From positions 62,001 to 126,000 of the forward strand of contig JAKJHU010000665.1 in the NCBI GenBank assembly GCA_022316685.1: DNA of 64,000 bases, written 5' to 3'. The stretch's first letter is position 1; every line of letters begins with the position of its first letter. The translations under genes and the position numbers were made by a program. Below are positions 34,203-45,560 of the stretch, piece after piece. The DNA comes from Progne subis subis. Lineage: Eukaryota; Chordata; Aves; Passeriformes; Hirundinidae. A model generated the notes under the pieces. The model saw nothing but the letters and a program-made list of their open reading frames with translations. It was not told the DNA's origin and searched no databases.

Positions 34203-34273
34203 AGCCCACATCCTTACTCACGGTCTCTAAATCTGGGAGACTTTTCCAAGGCTTCAGGTCAAACCCTGCACTT

Positions 34274-34956
34274 AATTCCGTGTTTGGGCCTGCAATCCGA
34301 GAATCCTCCGTGCCTTGATTTCCTGCACATCAGCAAGGGGAAGGGATATGAAATCATCTCAGTGATACTCCTGAAGTTTCCGGCCACCATTATTGGCCAC
34401 CCAATTCCAAGGGCCGAGCATTAATTTGTAGGTGAGGAAAACCCTTGGAACGAGTCCTGGGGGAGATTAGGGGTTGTGCCTCTGGATTCATAACCAATTA
34501 TTTTAATCTCTGTGCCAGCCAGACCTCTTTAAGGGTGTTCTGTCATGTCTTGAAAGGGTGGAGATCAGAAATTCTAAGTAGAAATAGTTCCTTTATTCGA
34601 ACATGGATAAAATTCCGTGTTTGGGCCTGCACACGCGAGGTTCCGAGAATCCTCCGTGCCTTGATTTCCTGCACATTGGCAAGGGGAAGGGATGTGAAAT
34701 CATCTCAGTGATACTCCTGAAGTTTCCGGCCACCATTATTGGCCACCCAATTCCAAGGGCTGAGCGTTAATTTGTAGGTGAGGAAAACCCTTGGAACGAG
34801 TCCTGTGGGAGATTAGGCGCTGTGCCCCTGGATTCATAACCAATTATTTTAATCTCTGTGCCAGCCAGACCTATTTAAGGGTGTTCTGTCATGTCTTGAA
34901 AGGGTGGAGATCAGAAATTCTGAGTGGAAATAGTTCCTTTGTTCGAACATGGATAA
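34274..34956. repeat. Tandem duplication of a 337/346-bp segment
   Basis: Two units (34274-34610 and 34611-34956) start AATTCCGTGTTTGGGCCTGC and end GAACATGGATAA. The second has a 9-bp insertion (around CACACGCGAGG). In the last 170 bp I count 8 differences (about 95 percent identity). Most of these change the amino acid in the one frame open in both units, so it is not a conserved coding repeat. The origin of the unit is not recognised; it directly follows the LTR region. Confidence 0.88.
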
Positions 34957-35255
34957 AACCACACAGAATGCCCTCAAAACAGCTGAAATTTTTATCCTCA
35001 GGTCCTTGGAGCTGGCTCGGACATCTGAGCAGTTTCTTCTAAGATGAGTTTTTCCGGGTGAAATCACACCCTGATTCAACAAGGAAATTCCCATGGATTG
35101 TCTGGATCTCGTGATCCCAGAGCTTGGTGACATCACTTAAATCAGGATTTCCTCCCTGGACTGGGTGCCTAGTTCCGCTGGGAATCCTCAACAGGGTGTT
35201 TGGAGAAGACCAAGGTCCCGAGGTCCTGCGTCCTTCTGGAGCTGCCATCCATAAC
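34957..35255. other. Unique stretch
   Basis: Nothing recognised. Confidence 0.35.
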
Positions 35256-35465
35256 CATGGAATCACTAATGATGGAAGAGACCTCTAAGATCATCAAGTC
35301 CAACCTTCAACCCAACGTCCCCACGGTCACAAAATGCCACATCTCCTGTTCAATGGACACTTCCAGGGATGGAGACCCCACCAATTCCTTGGGAAGACTC
35401 TTCCAATGTTTTAACCATTCAGTCAGGAATATTTCACTAGAATCTGACCTGAACTTCCCCCGGAG
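35256..35465 (-). mobile_element. CR1 LINE fragment, second subfamily type
   Basis: ATGGAATCACTAATGATGG, GATCATCAAGTCCAACCTTC, AATGCCACATCTCC, GGACACTTCCAGGGATGGAG and CTTGGGAAGACTCTTCCAAT are the complement of a CR1 type whose 3' region differs from the GGCAGGGACACC type. 5'-truncated. Confidence 0.85.
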
Positions 35466-37359
35466 CGAGTTTAAAATTTATATAATTGTTCAATAAATTA
35501 ATAGATCCCTTTTGTTCATTTGTTTCTTTTTAGTCCAGAGTATTGTCCCTGGTTGGAAAATGTTTCCTGGGAGAGGACAGGACAGGGGACAAATGGAGTT
35601 ACACGCAATACCCATGTTTTTATTCCTGAGGTATAGATCCATGGCAAACTGATGGAAGGAAATCTTGGAGTTTTATCCCAAATTTTTTCTTTGTCTCGGG
35701 TTTGAGGTGATTTTTAGGAAGACTTCCAATAGCAAAGGAAATCCTGACTGGTGAATGCATCCTGTGGGATCACGTCCTGAGTGGATCTCTGGAAAAGATG
35801 AGCTTTCCGATTTCCTTGCTCTCCAGACACTTTTCCTGGAATAGTTTATTGTGGTTAGAAGAAGGATAATTAAAGGATAATTATTCCCATCCTTATGTTC
35901 CTAACACTTGGACTAACGGGGAAGGAATTAGAAGGGAAGTTCAGTGGATAGAGGAAGGGGCTGGAAAAATTTAAAAAAAAAATAAAAATTCAGATGTATG
36001 CCTCAAACTGCCCTGAGTGGTACAAACAAATTCAGATCCTTGAATTCCTCAAATTGTATCACCTTCAAAACTTCCAGAGCAGCAGGAACTTTCCATAGGT
36101 GCAGGAATCAATTACGCGAAGAGATGAAATTCGGCGCTGATGGCATCTTTATGTGAATATTTAAATTCAGGCTGCAAAACACCCACATTTTAATGACGTC
36201 CATAAAATACACAACAAAAGTGGCTGCATTTTTGGAGATTAAATCTAAACGAGAAGACGTGAGAGCTGTCCAGGAGGAAAAGTCTCAGCAGCCAGGGCCA
36301 GGCAAATAAAACAACCCTGGATTTTATCCATAATTCCCTACTCCAAGAATGCTGCTTTACCATGAGTGGTGGAGAGAGGAATATTTGTTGCCTGGCTATA
36401 AATTAAATTTTAAAAGGTAAATCCAGCAGCCCGTTCCCTGTCCTGCTGGAACAGGACTGGACGACATGGAGACGGATTAAGCCTTCCCAGAAAGAAACAT
36501 AAAAGAATATGAAACACATAGAAAACAATGCATTAAAAAAAAAAAAAAAAAAAAAAAGAGGGAGGAGGAAAAAAAAAACCACTTTTTTTTTTTATTATTA
36601 TTATTTTTTTTCCGTCGGGCCACGCACAGAATAATTCGAAGCAAATGTGGAGCCTTTCTCTACAACGAGACAACCACAGAGGGTCACATGAGCTCAGCAG
36701 TGGTTTGGTTTCTTGTTAATCCAAGCCGTTATCCCAGTGGTCCCGGAATTATTAGTGGGAAATCTCCCTTGACTTTCCCAACTGGCTGCTTTGTATTTGT
36801 TTGGCAATTATCCTGATTATTTGACAGATGAATCCCGGGATGGTTTTCTCCCCCTCCCAGGAAAAGAGAAGCGTCAGCTCCCCATACGTTTCTCATCTTC
36901 GGGATCAAACGGATTCGTGGAAAATCTGCTTTGCTGTGGGCATACTCTGATACTTTTCCAACGCCGGATGTTTGGAGAAAGGTTTTAAGCATACACACAA
37001 GCCTCCACATTTTTTTTTTTTTCTGGTTTTTTGGTGCATAAACAATTCCCTGGCTGCAGAGACACCCCAGCTTGGCTTTGGTGAGTGGAGGATGAAGCTT
37101 TCCATGCTCCAGGACCTGCTGCATGTTGGGATTTCACCACAGGAAGAACTGATCCCAATGGCTGCTCCCATTCCCGACTGCCGGCCCCATTCCCAGCTCC
37201 CATTTATGCATCCGTGAGGTGAAATGAGGGAAGAGGCTGAAACTAAACCCCAAAAATTGGTGTCGCCCCAGATTTGTTCCCTGGCTTGGCCCAGGGTGAT
37301 GTCAAATGAGGGTTTGCTCTGGATTTGGCTCCCAAATTTAAAGGGATATAGGACGGAGC
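35466..37359. other. Unique stretch
   Basis: A-run at 36534-36557 and a T-rich ATTATTATTA stretch at 36583-36612. No gene recognised. Confidence 0.4.
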
Positions 37360-37459
37360 TCTGAGCGACCCAGGCTGGTGGAAGATTTCCTTGCCCACGG
37401 AAAAGGCTTGGAACAGAATGATCCCCAAAGTCCCTTCCAGTTCTGGGATTCTATGATGG
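37360..37459 (+). mobile_element. CR1 LINE fragment, 3' terminus
   Basis: GAACAGAATGATCCCCAAAG, TCCCTTCCAGTTCTGG and the GATTCTATGATGG tail mark a CR1 end. Confidence 0.6.
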
Positions 37460-37839
37460 AATGAACTACAGAACTGGGTGTGCATTGCTCTCCAGGACAG
37501 TTTTCCCAACCCTTCCAGGACCTTGAGGACATCAGTGCCAGGACACTCTTCTCTGCCTCAAGACCATTTCAGATGGCTTGGATGTTATCCAGAGTATCCA
37601 AACCCCAAATTGTCCAAGCCCATTTTGGGACAGCTTTGGCGCGACACCCGCGCCCAGAGCTTTGTAAATTTGCGGTCAAACTCAGCGTTGAAGAACTCCA
37701 TTCTCAAAGGGGAATGTTCTTATTGGAGTTTCCCTTCTTTTGTCATTTATTTCCAGATCCCGGGAGGAGGACGCCAGCGCACAGCGCAATGCCCACTCTT
37801 CCTTGCTCTTTGACTGCCGCTGTGTGGCTGGAAGCTCCT

Positions 37840-38045
37840 CATGGAATCGTTTGGGTTGGAAAAGACCTTTGGGATCATCAAGCCCAACCCCTCATTCCCT
37901 CAGCACAGTCAGGGCTGCCGCTAAACCATGTCCACACTTTTTTAAAATTCCTGCAGGGATGAGGGCTCCACCTCTGCCCTGAGGAGGCCTGGATAACCAT
38001 TCCCAGGAGGGATATTCCCTAATATCCAACCTAAACCTCCCGAAA
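37840..38045 (-). mobile_element. CR1 LINE fragment, second subfamily type
   Basis: CATGGAATCGTTTGGGTTGG, GGGATCATCAAGCCCAACCC, CAGGGATGAGGGCTCCACC and CCTAATATCCAACCTAAACC are in CR1 order on the complementary strand. Confidence 0.85.
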
Positions 38046-38164
38046 ACTGCTGCTGGATTTCTGCAGGGATCGGGGTCTGTTTATATCAGCATCGCCTTCT
38101 CTGTTTCATCTTCTGTCTTGTGACCATTCCAAAGTTCACAGCACCAACTGCAGAGTTTGATTTT

Positions 38165-38300
38165 GGGATTTTCAAGGCTCAGGTGTTTGGGATTTTAGTA
38201 TTTTCAAGGCACAGGTATTATTTAGGGGTTTAGGATTTTCAAGGCACAGGTATTATTTAAGATTTTAGGATTTTCAAGGCTCAGGTGGTTTTTATAGACG
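38165..38300. repeat. 35-bp tandem repeat, 4 units
   Basis: TTTTCAAGGC[A/T]CAGGT anchors lie at 38169, 38201, 38236 and 38271 (spacing 32, 35, 35). Confidence 0.85.
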
Positions 38301-39036
38301 AGGAAGATAACAATGAGGTTACTGGAGAAGAACTTCTCAGTTAAAGCTCCAGGACATTTAATTTCAGGGTCTTTACTCTTACTGGGACAACACAAAAACT
38401 GGTTCAAAATGCATCTTTTTTTTTTTTTTTTTTTTTTTTGCTCTCTCCTGCTTCCAAGTGGGAGGAGAAGGAATTTTTCCCATATTGTGATAGACCAAAT
38501 CTAGCCCAGCCAAGCACAGAAAGAATTGAATTATTTCCCTCTGAACTCAGTTGCTTCAGCAAATACAACAGAGAAAGCACGGCAGCATCACGAAAATCTG
38601 GAATTAAACAGATCCCAGCTAATAGGGATGGAGAGGAAAAGCCCAGGAGCACAAAGGGAAAGGAGATAAACCAAGTGAATCAAAATATTTTTATTTTTTT
38701 TCCACTTTTTTTCACTTTTAATTGTTGTGGCTTCTTCTCCAGCAAAAGCCCTCTGAGAACATTAATCCGCGTCAGCTCTTGTTCATGCAGAAAGCAGAAA
38801 GTTTATTTATGTTTTGCCACATCAGATTTTATCCCTCCATCACCTGCATTTTCCGCCTGGCAGAGAATCCCGGGATTTTGAATCTCCTTGAAGGAGGCGG
38901 GGCCCAAAAACCGCAGGACAAAAAATGATTCTTTATCAGAAGGATCCTTAGAGAGAGGTTAACAAAATACATGTGGGAGCAGAATGAGGGGGTCATTTTA
39001 AAAATTAAGTAAAACACACAGCAGGGAGATGAAATT
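38301..39036. other. Unique stretch with a T run
   Basis: T run of about 22 at 38418-38439. No gene recognised. Confidence 0.4.
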
Positions 39037-39290
39037 CATGGAATCGTGGAATGGTTTGTGTTGGAAGAGACCTTGAAGGTCATCCAGTCTCACCCCCTGT
39101 CATGGGAGACAACTTCCACTGTGCCAGGCTGCTTCAAGCCCCCTTCAGCCTGGCCTTGGGCACTTCCGGGAATCCAGCTTCTCTGGGAATTCCATCCCAG
39201 CCCATCCCCACCCTCCCAGCCAGGAGTTCCTTCCCAAAATCCCATCTAACTCTGCCCTCCTTCAGTTTCAGGCCATTCCCGTTTCACGTC
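39037..39290 (-). mobile_element. CR1 LINE fragment, 3' end
   Basis: TTCATGGAATCGTGGAATGG, GACCTTGAAGGTCATCCAGT, TGGCCTTGGGCACTTCC, GGGAATTCCATCCCAGCC and CAGGAGTTCCTTCCC in order. A 17-bp internal deletion removes the usual GGGGCAGCCACAG block. Confidence 0.9.
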
Positions 39291-39469
39291 CTTATGGAAA
39301 ATATGAAAATGGCACCGACTCCCGCTTCTCTGCTGTCACAGAATGTCGCCGGCTGAGCCGGAACGAGAATCTCCATCGCCTCCTTTCCATCGGTGCGTTC
39401 CGCTGAATCTTCTGGTCATCCCTCCTTTGTTTTGCAACTCAGGGCACGACTTTGGAGGTTCATTCCTGT

Positions 39470-39855
39470 GAGGAGCGGCTGAGGGAGCTGGGAATGTTCA
39501 TCCTGGAGAAAAGGAGGCTCTGGGGGAATTTCTGTCTCTGCACAACTCCCCGACAGGAGGGGACAGCCGGGGGTGGGGTGGGGATCTGCTCCCAGGGAAC
39601 AGGGACAGGAGGAGAGGGAACAAACAACCAGGGAGAAGCTCAGGTCGGACACCAGGAGGAATTCCTTCCTGGAAATGGTTGTTAAGCATTGGAATTGCCC
39701 AGGAAGGTGTTGGAGTGCCCATCCCTGGAGGTGTCCAAGGAATTCCCGGAGGTGGCCCTCTGGGCAGGGGACAAGGTGGGCATCGGGCACCGATTGCACT
39801 CGATGATCCCGGAGATCTTTTCCAGCCTCAGTGATTCTGGAATTCCGTGATTCCC
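39470..39855 (+). mobile_element. CR1 LINE fragment, about 385 bp, second subfamily type
   Basis: GGCTGAGGGAGCTGGGAATG, CCTGGAGAAAAGGAGGCTC, CACCAGGAGGAATTCCTTCC, GTGCCCATCCCTGGAGGTGT and TGATCCCGGAGATCTTTTCC, ending in TGATTCTGGAATTCCGTG. This is the longest example of its type here. No coding capacity. Confidence 0.9.
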
Positions 39856-40849
39856 TTGTCCACCATGCTCGGATGGGCTGTACCGAGATAACAGAAGCAG
39901 CCCCGGGGTCATAAACCCTCAGCCTGAGGAGTTCTCCATTCTCTAGATGCTTGCAACTTCCTTCCTCCCAAAGGTGCTTCCTAGAATGGAATTCCCAAAT
40001 TAAACTTCTCATTCTGCTCCCAGGCAGAATAGTCCTGCTTGAAGAATTCCCTGGGAAAAAAAATGGGCCATTCCCTGCCAAAAACGGCCCTTGGATGCTC
40101 CATCTCCAACCCCTGAAACAATTTCTCCTGTCCAGGGGATGTGCTGAGGGTGTTTCTATCTAAAACCTGAGCTAAAAGGAGCCAAGGGGAAGCAGGAGGA
40201 GAAGGAGGAGAAGGAGGAGAAGGAGGAGAAGGAGGAAAGAATGAAAAAAAAAAAAACAAAAAACAAAAACAAAACCAAAACAAAACAAACAAAAAAAAAA
40301 AACCCAACAACAACAAGGAAGGAGGGGTTGGGAGGAGACGTTGGAGCCCGTTTCCGTGACACACGACGTGTGTGGGGTGTGACAGAAACCCCGTGACCTG
40401 GTCCCACAGTGACAACAGCACTTGGGGAGCAGATCAGCAGCTCCAATCCACCTCGTGAGTGGAGATGAGGGGGCTGTGCCAATTCCCCTTGGCTAAATCC
40501 TTCCCTGGGGGTTCGGAGCAGCCCTGGTGGGTTTGAAATGCTCCCAACGACCTGGAGATAACCTGGAAGGAAGAGGCAGAGAGTCAGGGCAGGCACGGGC
40601 AGGGCAACTGCGCCATCCTCACCCCCTGTGCCCCCAAATAGCAGAGGGAGGGGTTCAAAAGGGAACCAAAGATTTGGGCTCTTCCTGGGGACAGAGAGGG
40701 GTTTGGGAAGCCCCTGGAAAATATCTGAGTTTACCCCTGATGGGAGAGAAGTGGACATTTGGTGGTTTTGCTTTCCCTGTGCCCTGCTGGAGCAGGGAGC
40801 TGCTTACAGATGATCCCACTGTGGTTCCTTCCAGCCTGACCCATCCCGG
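39856..40849. other. Unique stretch with purine-rich repeats
   Basis: A (GGAGAA)n run (40193-40237) is followed by an A-rich AAAC stretch (40240-40318). The 200-205 codon frames nearby are chance or cross the LTR copy 3 start. No gene recognised. Confidence 0.4.
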
Positions 40850-41339
40850 TGATGCCTTCAGTTTTCTCTTCCCTGTGTTTCCCATTCCGTGGTGCCCAGG
40901 GTTCAGCTCTGAGCTCACACCCAGGGTCACTCAGCTCTCTGCACACAGCAGCCACACAAAACAAATCCTGCTCCTGCTGCACACCAAGGACAGCTGGGAC
41001 AAGTGTTCAGCCCAAAAGCACAAACAGCGGTGGCTGCAGGGAGAAAACAAGAAGGATGGGACTGGAGAACCTGGAGCTGGAATTGGACAATTCAACCCCA
41101 ATGTGCAAATGGGCCAAAACTTATCAAAGTGTGAGACCTCGTGAGCGTTTGTCCATTTTGTGTCCATTTTGTGCCCATTTTGGGTCCATTTTGTGTCCAT
41201 TTTGGTTCCACCTTGGGTGTGTCCCTGCCCAGGCTCTTGTCCTGCCCAAGGTGGATCCTTAAAGGCCTTTCAATAAATTTCTACTTTATTCTCCAGCTCT
41301 GTCCAGTCTCTGTTCCAGCTCAGCATTCCCAAGGCATCA
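40850..41339 (+). mobile_element. Solo LTR, copy 3 of the VNTR family (490 bp)
   Basis: Perfectly inverted ends TGATGCC and GGCATCA delimit it. Flanks are CCGG (40846-40849) and CTGG (41340-41343); a CpG-to-TpG change would explain the single mismatch. The body matches the other copies but the 11-bp array is only 5 units. AATAAA at 41272-41277. No internal region, hence a solo LTR. Confidence 0.9.
41150..41208. repeat. 11-bp VNTR inside LTR copy 3 (about 5 units)
   Basis: CCATTTTGTGT units, one with GGG for GTG. The shortest array of the three copies. Confidence 0.9.
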
Positions 41340-41745
41340 CTGGGATTCTGGGATTCTCTGTGGCTGCAGTCTCCAGGCCAACACCTAAAAAAGAAGGAAT
41401 TCCACTTGCCCTTCCCAAATCTCTTGCCCGGAGTCGGGATTGGCCGCCTTCAAGCCCCGATTTTAAAACCTTGGCACCGAATCTCCTCCACCTGCATTTG
41501 CTTTAAACTCTGCCTTATTACCAGCTTAATAAAAACTGATATTAATGTCTTCATTTCATTCTGCTGGGGCTGGGATTATGAGCCTGGCAGCCGACCAAGA
41601 GTTTTGCTGCAAATTGCACGGCAAAACCTCGTGGAAACAATATTTTATCCTTCAGGTTGTGAGTAAAAGAACTTTTCTTAGGCAAGGAGGGAAATAAAGG
41701 TGATTTTTGAATAAAAGAGGGTGACTGAAGTGCTACCTTTTGGTG
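41340..41745. other. Unique stretch
   Basis: Nothing recognised. Confidence 0.35.
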
Positions 41746-42125
41746 AGCCATAACCGCTCAGACAGCAGAGTTTACGCGATTATTTTGATTTATTTTTTTA
41801 TTTTTATTTTTGATTTTTTAATTTTATTTTTAGGAGCTGTAAAATATTCGGTTGTCATAACAGACATGAAGGTGAGAGTCCAGTGGTTTTGGTCACCTTT
41901 GCAGGTTTATTTCTGGGTGGTTTTTTTTCCTTGTTTTGTCCTTTATTTGCCTTTTTTTGCCTTATTTTGTCCTTTATTTGCTGAATTCCCAGCTGCAAGA
42001 ATCGCCTGACTCTCAGACTGTTGTTTTTATTCAAAAATCTTTTTTTTTTTTTTTTTCCCTTACAGGAGTAAAGAAACACTCAAAAAGCCATAACCGCTCA
42101 GACAGCAGAGTTTAGGTGATTACTT

Positions 42126-42187
<62 letters not shown>

Positions 42188-42800
42188 TTTTTAGTTTTAT
42201 TTTTAGGAGCTGTAAAATATTCGGTTGTCACAACAGACATGAAGGTGAGAGTCCAGTGGTTGTGGTCACCCCTGCAATTTTTTTTCTGGGTTTTTTTTTT
42301 TCCCTTATTTTGTCCTTTATTCGCCTTTTTTTTCCTTATTTTGTCCTTTATTTGCCCTTTTTTGCCTTATTTTGTCCTTTATTTCCTGAATTCCCAGCTG
42401 CAAGAATCGCCTGACTCTCAGACTGTTGTTTTTATTCAAAAATCATTTGGGTTTTTTTTTCCCCTTACAGGAGTAAAGAAACACTCAAAAAGCCATAACC
42501 GCTCAGACAGCAGAGTTTAGGTGATTACTTTGATTTTTTTTGTTGTTTTATTTTGATTTTTTAATTTTATTTTTAGGAGCTGTAAAATATTCGGTTGTCA
42601 CAACAGACATGAAGGTGAGAGACCAGTGCAGGTTTTTTCTGGGTGGTTTTTTTCCTTGTTTTGTCTTTATTTGCCCTTTTTTGCCTTATTTTGTCCTTTA
42701 TTTCCTGAATTCCCAGCTGCAAGAATCGCCTGACTCTCAGACTGTTGTTTTTATTCAAAAATCGTAATTTTTTTTTCCTTACAAGAGTAAAGAAACACTT
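41746..42800. repeat. Three tandem copies of a 310-405 bp module with splice-site-like islands
   Basis: Copies begin at AGCCATAACCGCTCAGAC (41746, 42086, 42491). Island A (38 nt; 41834-41871, 42207-42244, 42577-42614) is preceded by a T-rich tract ending TTTTTAG and followed by GTGAGAG in all three copies. Island B begins after TTCCCAG (41993, 42398, 42717). Island C (50 nt; 42066-42115, 42471-42520) is preceded by CCCTTACAG or CCCCTTACAG and followed by GTGATTAC; the outermost partial copies have lost the acceptor (ACAA at the right) or donor (TACG at the left). Spacing differences come from T tracts, one over 60 T long (about 42129-42185). Island A is open in one frame (AVKYSVVTTDMK); island C has a stop in every frame, so coding use of both is unlikely. 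It may be a triplicated pair of non-coding exons, or an unrecognised repeat. Confidence 0.85.
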
Positions 42801-42871
42801 GAAAACATGATGGCCTAGAGCCCCTAAACTCAAAATTCAAACCAAAGGGATACTGCCAGTGATTTAGACTC

Positions 42872-42951
42872 AGGGAATTGTGGAATGGGTTGGGCTGGAA
42901 GGGACCTCAAAAATGAAAATCCAACCCAAATGCCATGAGCAGGGAAACTTT
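42872..42951 (-). mobile_element. CR1 LINE fragment, 3' terminus
   Basis: GGGAATTGTGGAATGGGTTG, GGCTGGAAGGGACCTC and TGCCATGAGCAGGGA. Confidence 0.75.
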
Positions 42952-44469
42952 TATTTGATCAGACTAGAAAGAGAAAATTAATTTGCTTTTCTATTGATCT
43001 TTATTTTATTTTTTTTTACTCGATTTTGGAGGCTGGAGCTGCAAAACAAAGCCATTCTTGCACCCAAACCCTGCAGCCGAGCCCAGCTGAGCAAATCCTT
43101 CAGGATCGAGTCCCAATTTTTCCTAAAATCTCCGTTAGCAGCTGGTCCTGTCAAACCGTTCCTCATATTTCTGCTGTCAGTGCTGTCCCTGGCGGGGTTT
43201 CCAACCTCGGAATTCCACGCTTTCATTTCCAGTACTGACGGCCTTGACTTGACCAACTGGATTCTTATTCCCATAAAAACTGGGTGAGTGGCGCTGGAAT
43301 TATCCTGAAAACTAGGACGGGGACACCGGAATTATCAAGGAAAATTGTTCCATTTCCTCCTGCGCTTATTTTAAGAGCGGAGGCTCAGCCCTGGGTGCGG
43401 TGATCAGTGAACTCTCTCCACGCTCAGTGAGTATTTTACAACAGCTTTATGCGCTGCCCTACCCAGCAGTGGAGCTGTTCCTGCTTTAAAAACATTAATT
43501 CTGCAGGACTGGTGGCTTCAAGCTCTGGAAATTTCCGGGTTTGTCAAAAATGTGGCTTTGTGTTTCCCATCTCGCCCTTTCCGTCACTTGCTGAAAGGCT
43601 TCGAGCTTCGATTCTTCGGGAATCTTCAAAATCCTTCACCAGAGGCTCTGGTTCTGCCCGTGGTTTGTTGGGATTATTGGGATTTGTGTAACTGATTTCA
43701 ACGAGGGGAAAAATGGGGGTGCTGAAAACCAGATTTATTCATCCCCTCACATCCAGCTCCTCAAGAAGCGGGAGGAGCAGAGCAAAGAGGGATAAAAAGA
43801 GGGAAGAAGCTGCAGCATAAACCCCTGGAAGTGTGAAAGTGCCAAAGCTGTAATGTCCAGAGCTGCTCCCTGGATTTGCTGTCTGCAGGAGCCTCTGGAG
43901 TGGTTCCTTCCTCCAGGGAATTGTTTGGAGCCTTTTCCATCTTCTGTTTGCAGGGAATTCATTGGAAGCTCCTGGGCTGCCAATCTCCCATTACCAATTT
44001 GCTGATAAGGAAAATCTTTGAAAAAGTAAAAACAAGAGAGAGAAAAAAAAAAAAAAAACCAAAAAAACCTTTGATTCAATTGCCTTTTGTTAAGGTTTCC
44101 TTAAATGTTATCCTTGATTGTTGTTTATTTTATTAGGATTGGAAGGGGCAGCTGTGGACACACTTCGACTGCTGGGGTGTCTCAGCCCAGAGAATTCCTG
44201 CCTGGAATTTCTGGATCCTGCTCAAATCCCTGAAATCCAGACTGGGGCAAATCTTTGGTTTGTGACTCAGTCGATCCTGGAGAGTTTTGATCTCAGCTGA
44301 TCAGGTGTGTTATCGCTCCGGATTCCTGGGAATGCGTCGGCAGGCAGGACAGGCTGTAATTCCCGGGAGGGATTTCCATTTAGGATCCATCTCTGCCTGC
44401 TCTCCACAATCCCATAAAGGAGGATGGAGCCAGCTGGGCTTGGGCTCTTCTCCCAGGACAAGAAGAAAC
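42952..44469. other. Unique stretch
   Basis: A short A run (44042-44059). No gene recognised. The tract 43380-43700 has moderate GC but no motif of note. Confidence 0.4.
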
Positions 44470-44697
44470 AACCCCAAGTTGTGCCAGGGGAAGTTTGGAT
44501 TTTAGGGAATATTCCTCCACGGAAAGGGAGGGCAAGCATCGGAACAGGATGAGCAGGGAAGCGGAGGAGTCACCATTCCTGGCAGGGTTTTTATTGGATG
44601 TGGCATTTGAGGACAGGGATTGGGTGGATTTGGCAGTGCCGGGTTCCTGTCTGGACTCGACGAGCTCAGAGGGCTTTTCCAACCTTAATAATCCCAT
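44470..44697 (+). mobile_element. CR1 LINE fragment, second subfamily type
   Basis: CAAGTTGTGCCAGGGGAAGT, GGAATATTCCTCCACGGAAA, GGAGTCACCATTCCTGG, GGATTTGGCAGTGCCGGGTT and GGGCTTTTCCAACCTTAATA in CR1 order. Confidence 0.85.
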
Positions 44698-45291
44698 TAA
44701 TAATTCCTAATAATTAATTCCCAGAATCCCCCCAAACCCTCACCTGAGCAAAGCCTCTATTATGTCAAAAAGATGAGATTGAGGGAATAGGTACGACTGA
44801 GATCATCCCAGAAAAATTCCTGGAGCAGGGACAACCTGGAACTGTCCCAATTCCCGTGTTGTGGAGTTACCCTGACTTTTCCAAGGAATGGCATTTCCCA
44901 CATCCAGTGTCTGGAATCAGGGGGGGCTGCTCCATTTTCCTGTGCCCAAAAAAAGTCAGGTTATGCACAGAAACTTAAGGAAGATATCTTCCAGCTGTGA
45001 CCCATCGTATCCAATGGAAAATTTTGTTTAGTTTTAGTTTTTAGCGCCTTCCATTCACTGATAATTTCATACAGGCAACAAAAGTGACCAAAAAAAAAAA
45101 GAAAATAAATAAAAATCCCCCAAAAGTTCTAAAATTCTGTCATGAAATCAACAATTTTTAATCTAATGATTTTAAAGTACATTGGTTTTTTTTATTATTA
45201 ATTGTTAATATTGAAACGACACAAGAGCTACGACAGGTTTTGGTGCTGAGGATTAAATCCCAGCTGAACTTCCCATTCCAGTCCACGGAGT
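44698..45291. other. Unique stretch
   Basis: No gene or repeat recognised. Confidence 0.35.
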
Positions 45292-45560
45292 CAGGGAATC
45301 ACAGAATAACCTGAGCTGGGAGACATCCACAAGGATCATCCTGTCCCGCACGGACACACCAACAACCCCACCCCGTGCATCCCTGGGAGCCTTTTCCAAA
45401 TGCTCCTGGAGCTCTGGCAGCCTTGGGAATGTGCCCAGCCTCTCTCTGGATGAGGAACCTTTCCCAAAAAATCCACCTGGAACCTCCTCTGGTTTCAGCT
45501 CCAACCGTTCCCTTGTGTCCCACCATGCTCCAGGTTCTCCCTGAGAATCCCTCCAGCGTA
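45292..45560 (-). mobile_element. CR1 LINE fragment, third subfamily type
   Basis: GGGAATCACAGAATAACCTG, AGCTGGGAGACATCCACAAG, GATCATCCTGTCCCGCAC, CCAAATGCTCCTGGAGCTCT and GGATGAGGAACCTTTCCC complement a CR1 type whose end reads GAGCTGGGA(G)ACCCACAAGG. Confidence 0.8.

Noticed and set aside
8403..41339. A full-length provirus between LTR copies
   Set aside because: The copies are in different orientation or separated by unrelated unique DNA and CR1, each with its own flanking duplication, and no retroviral coding remnant lies between them.
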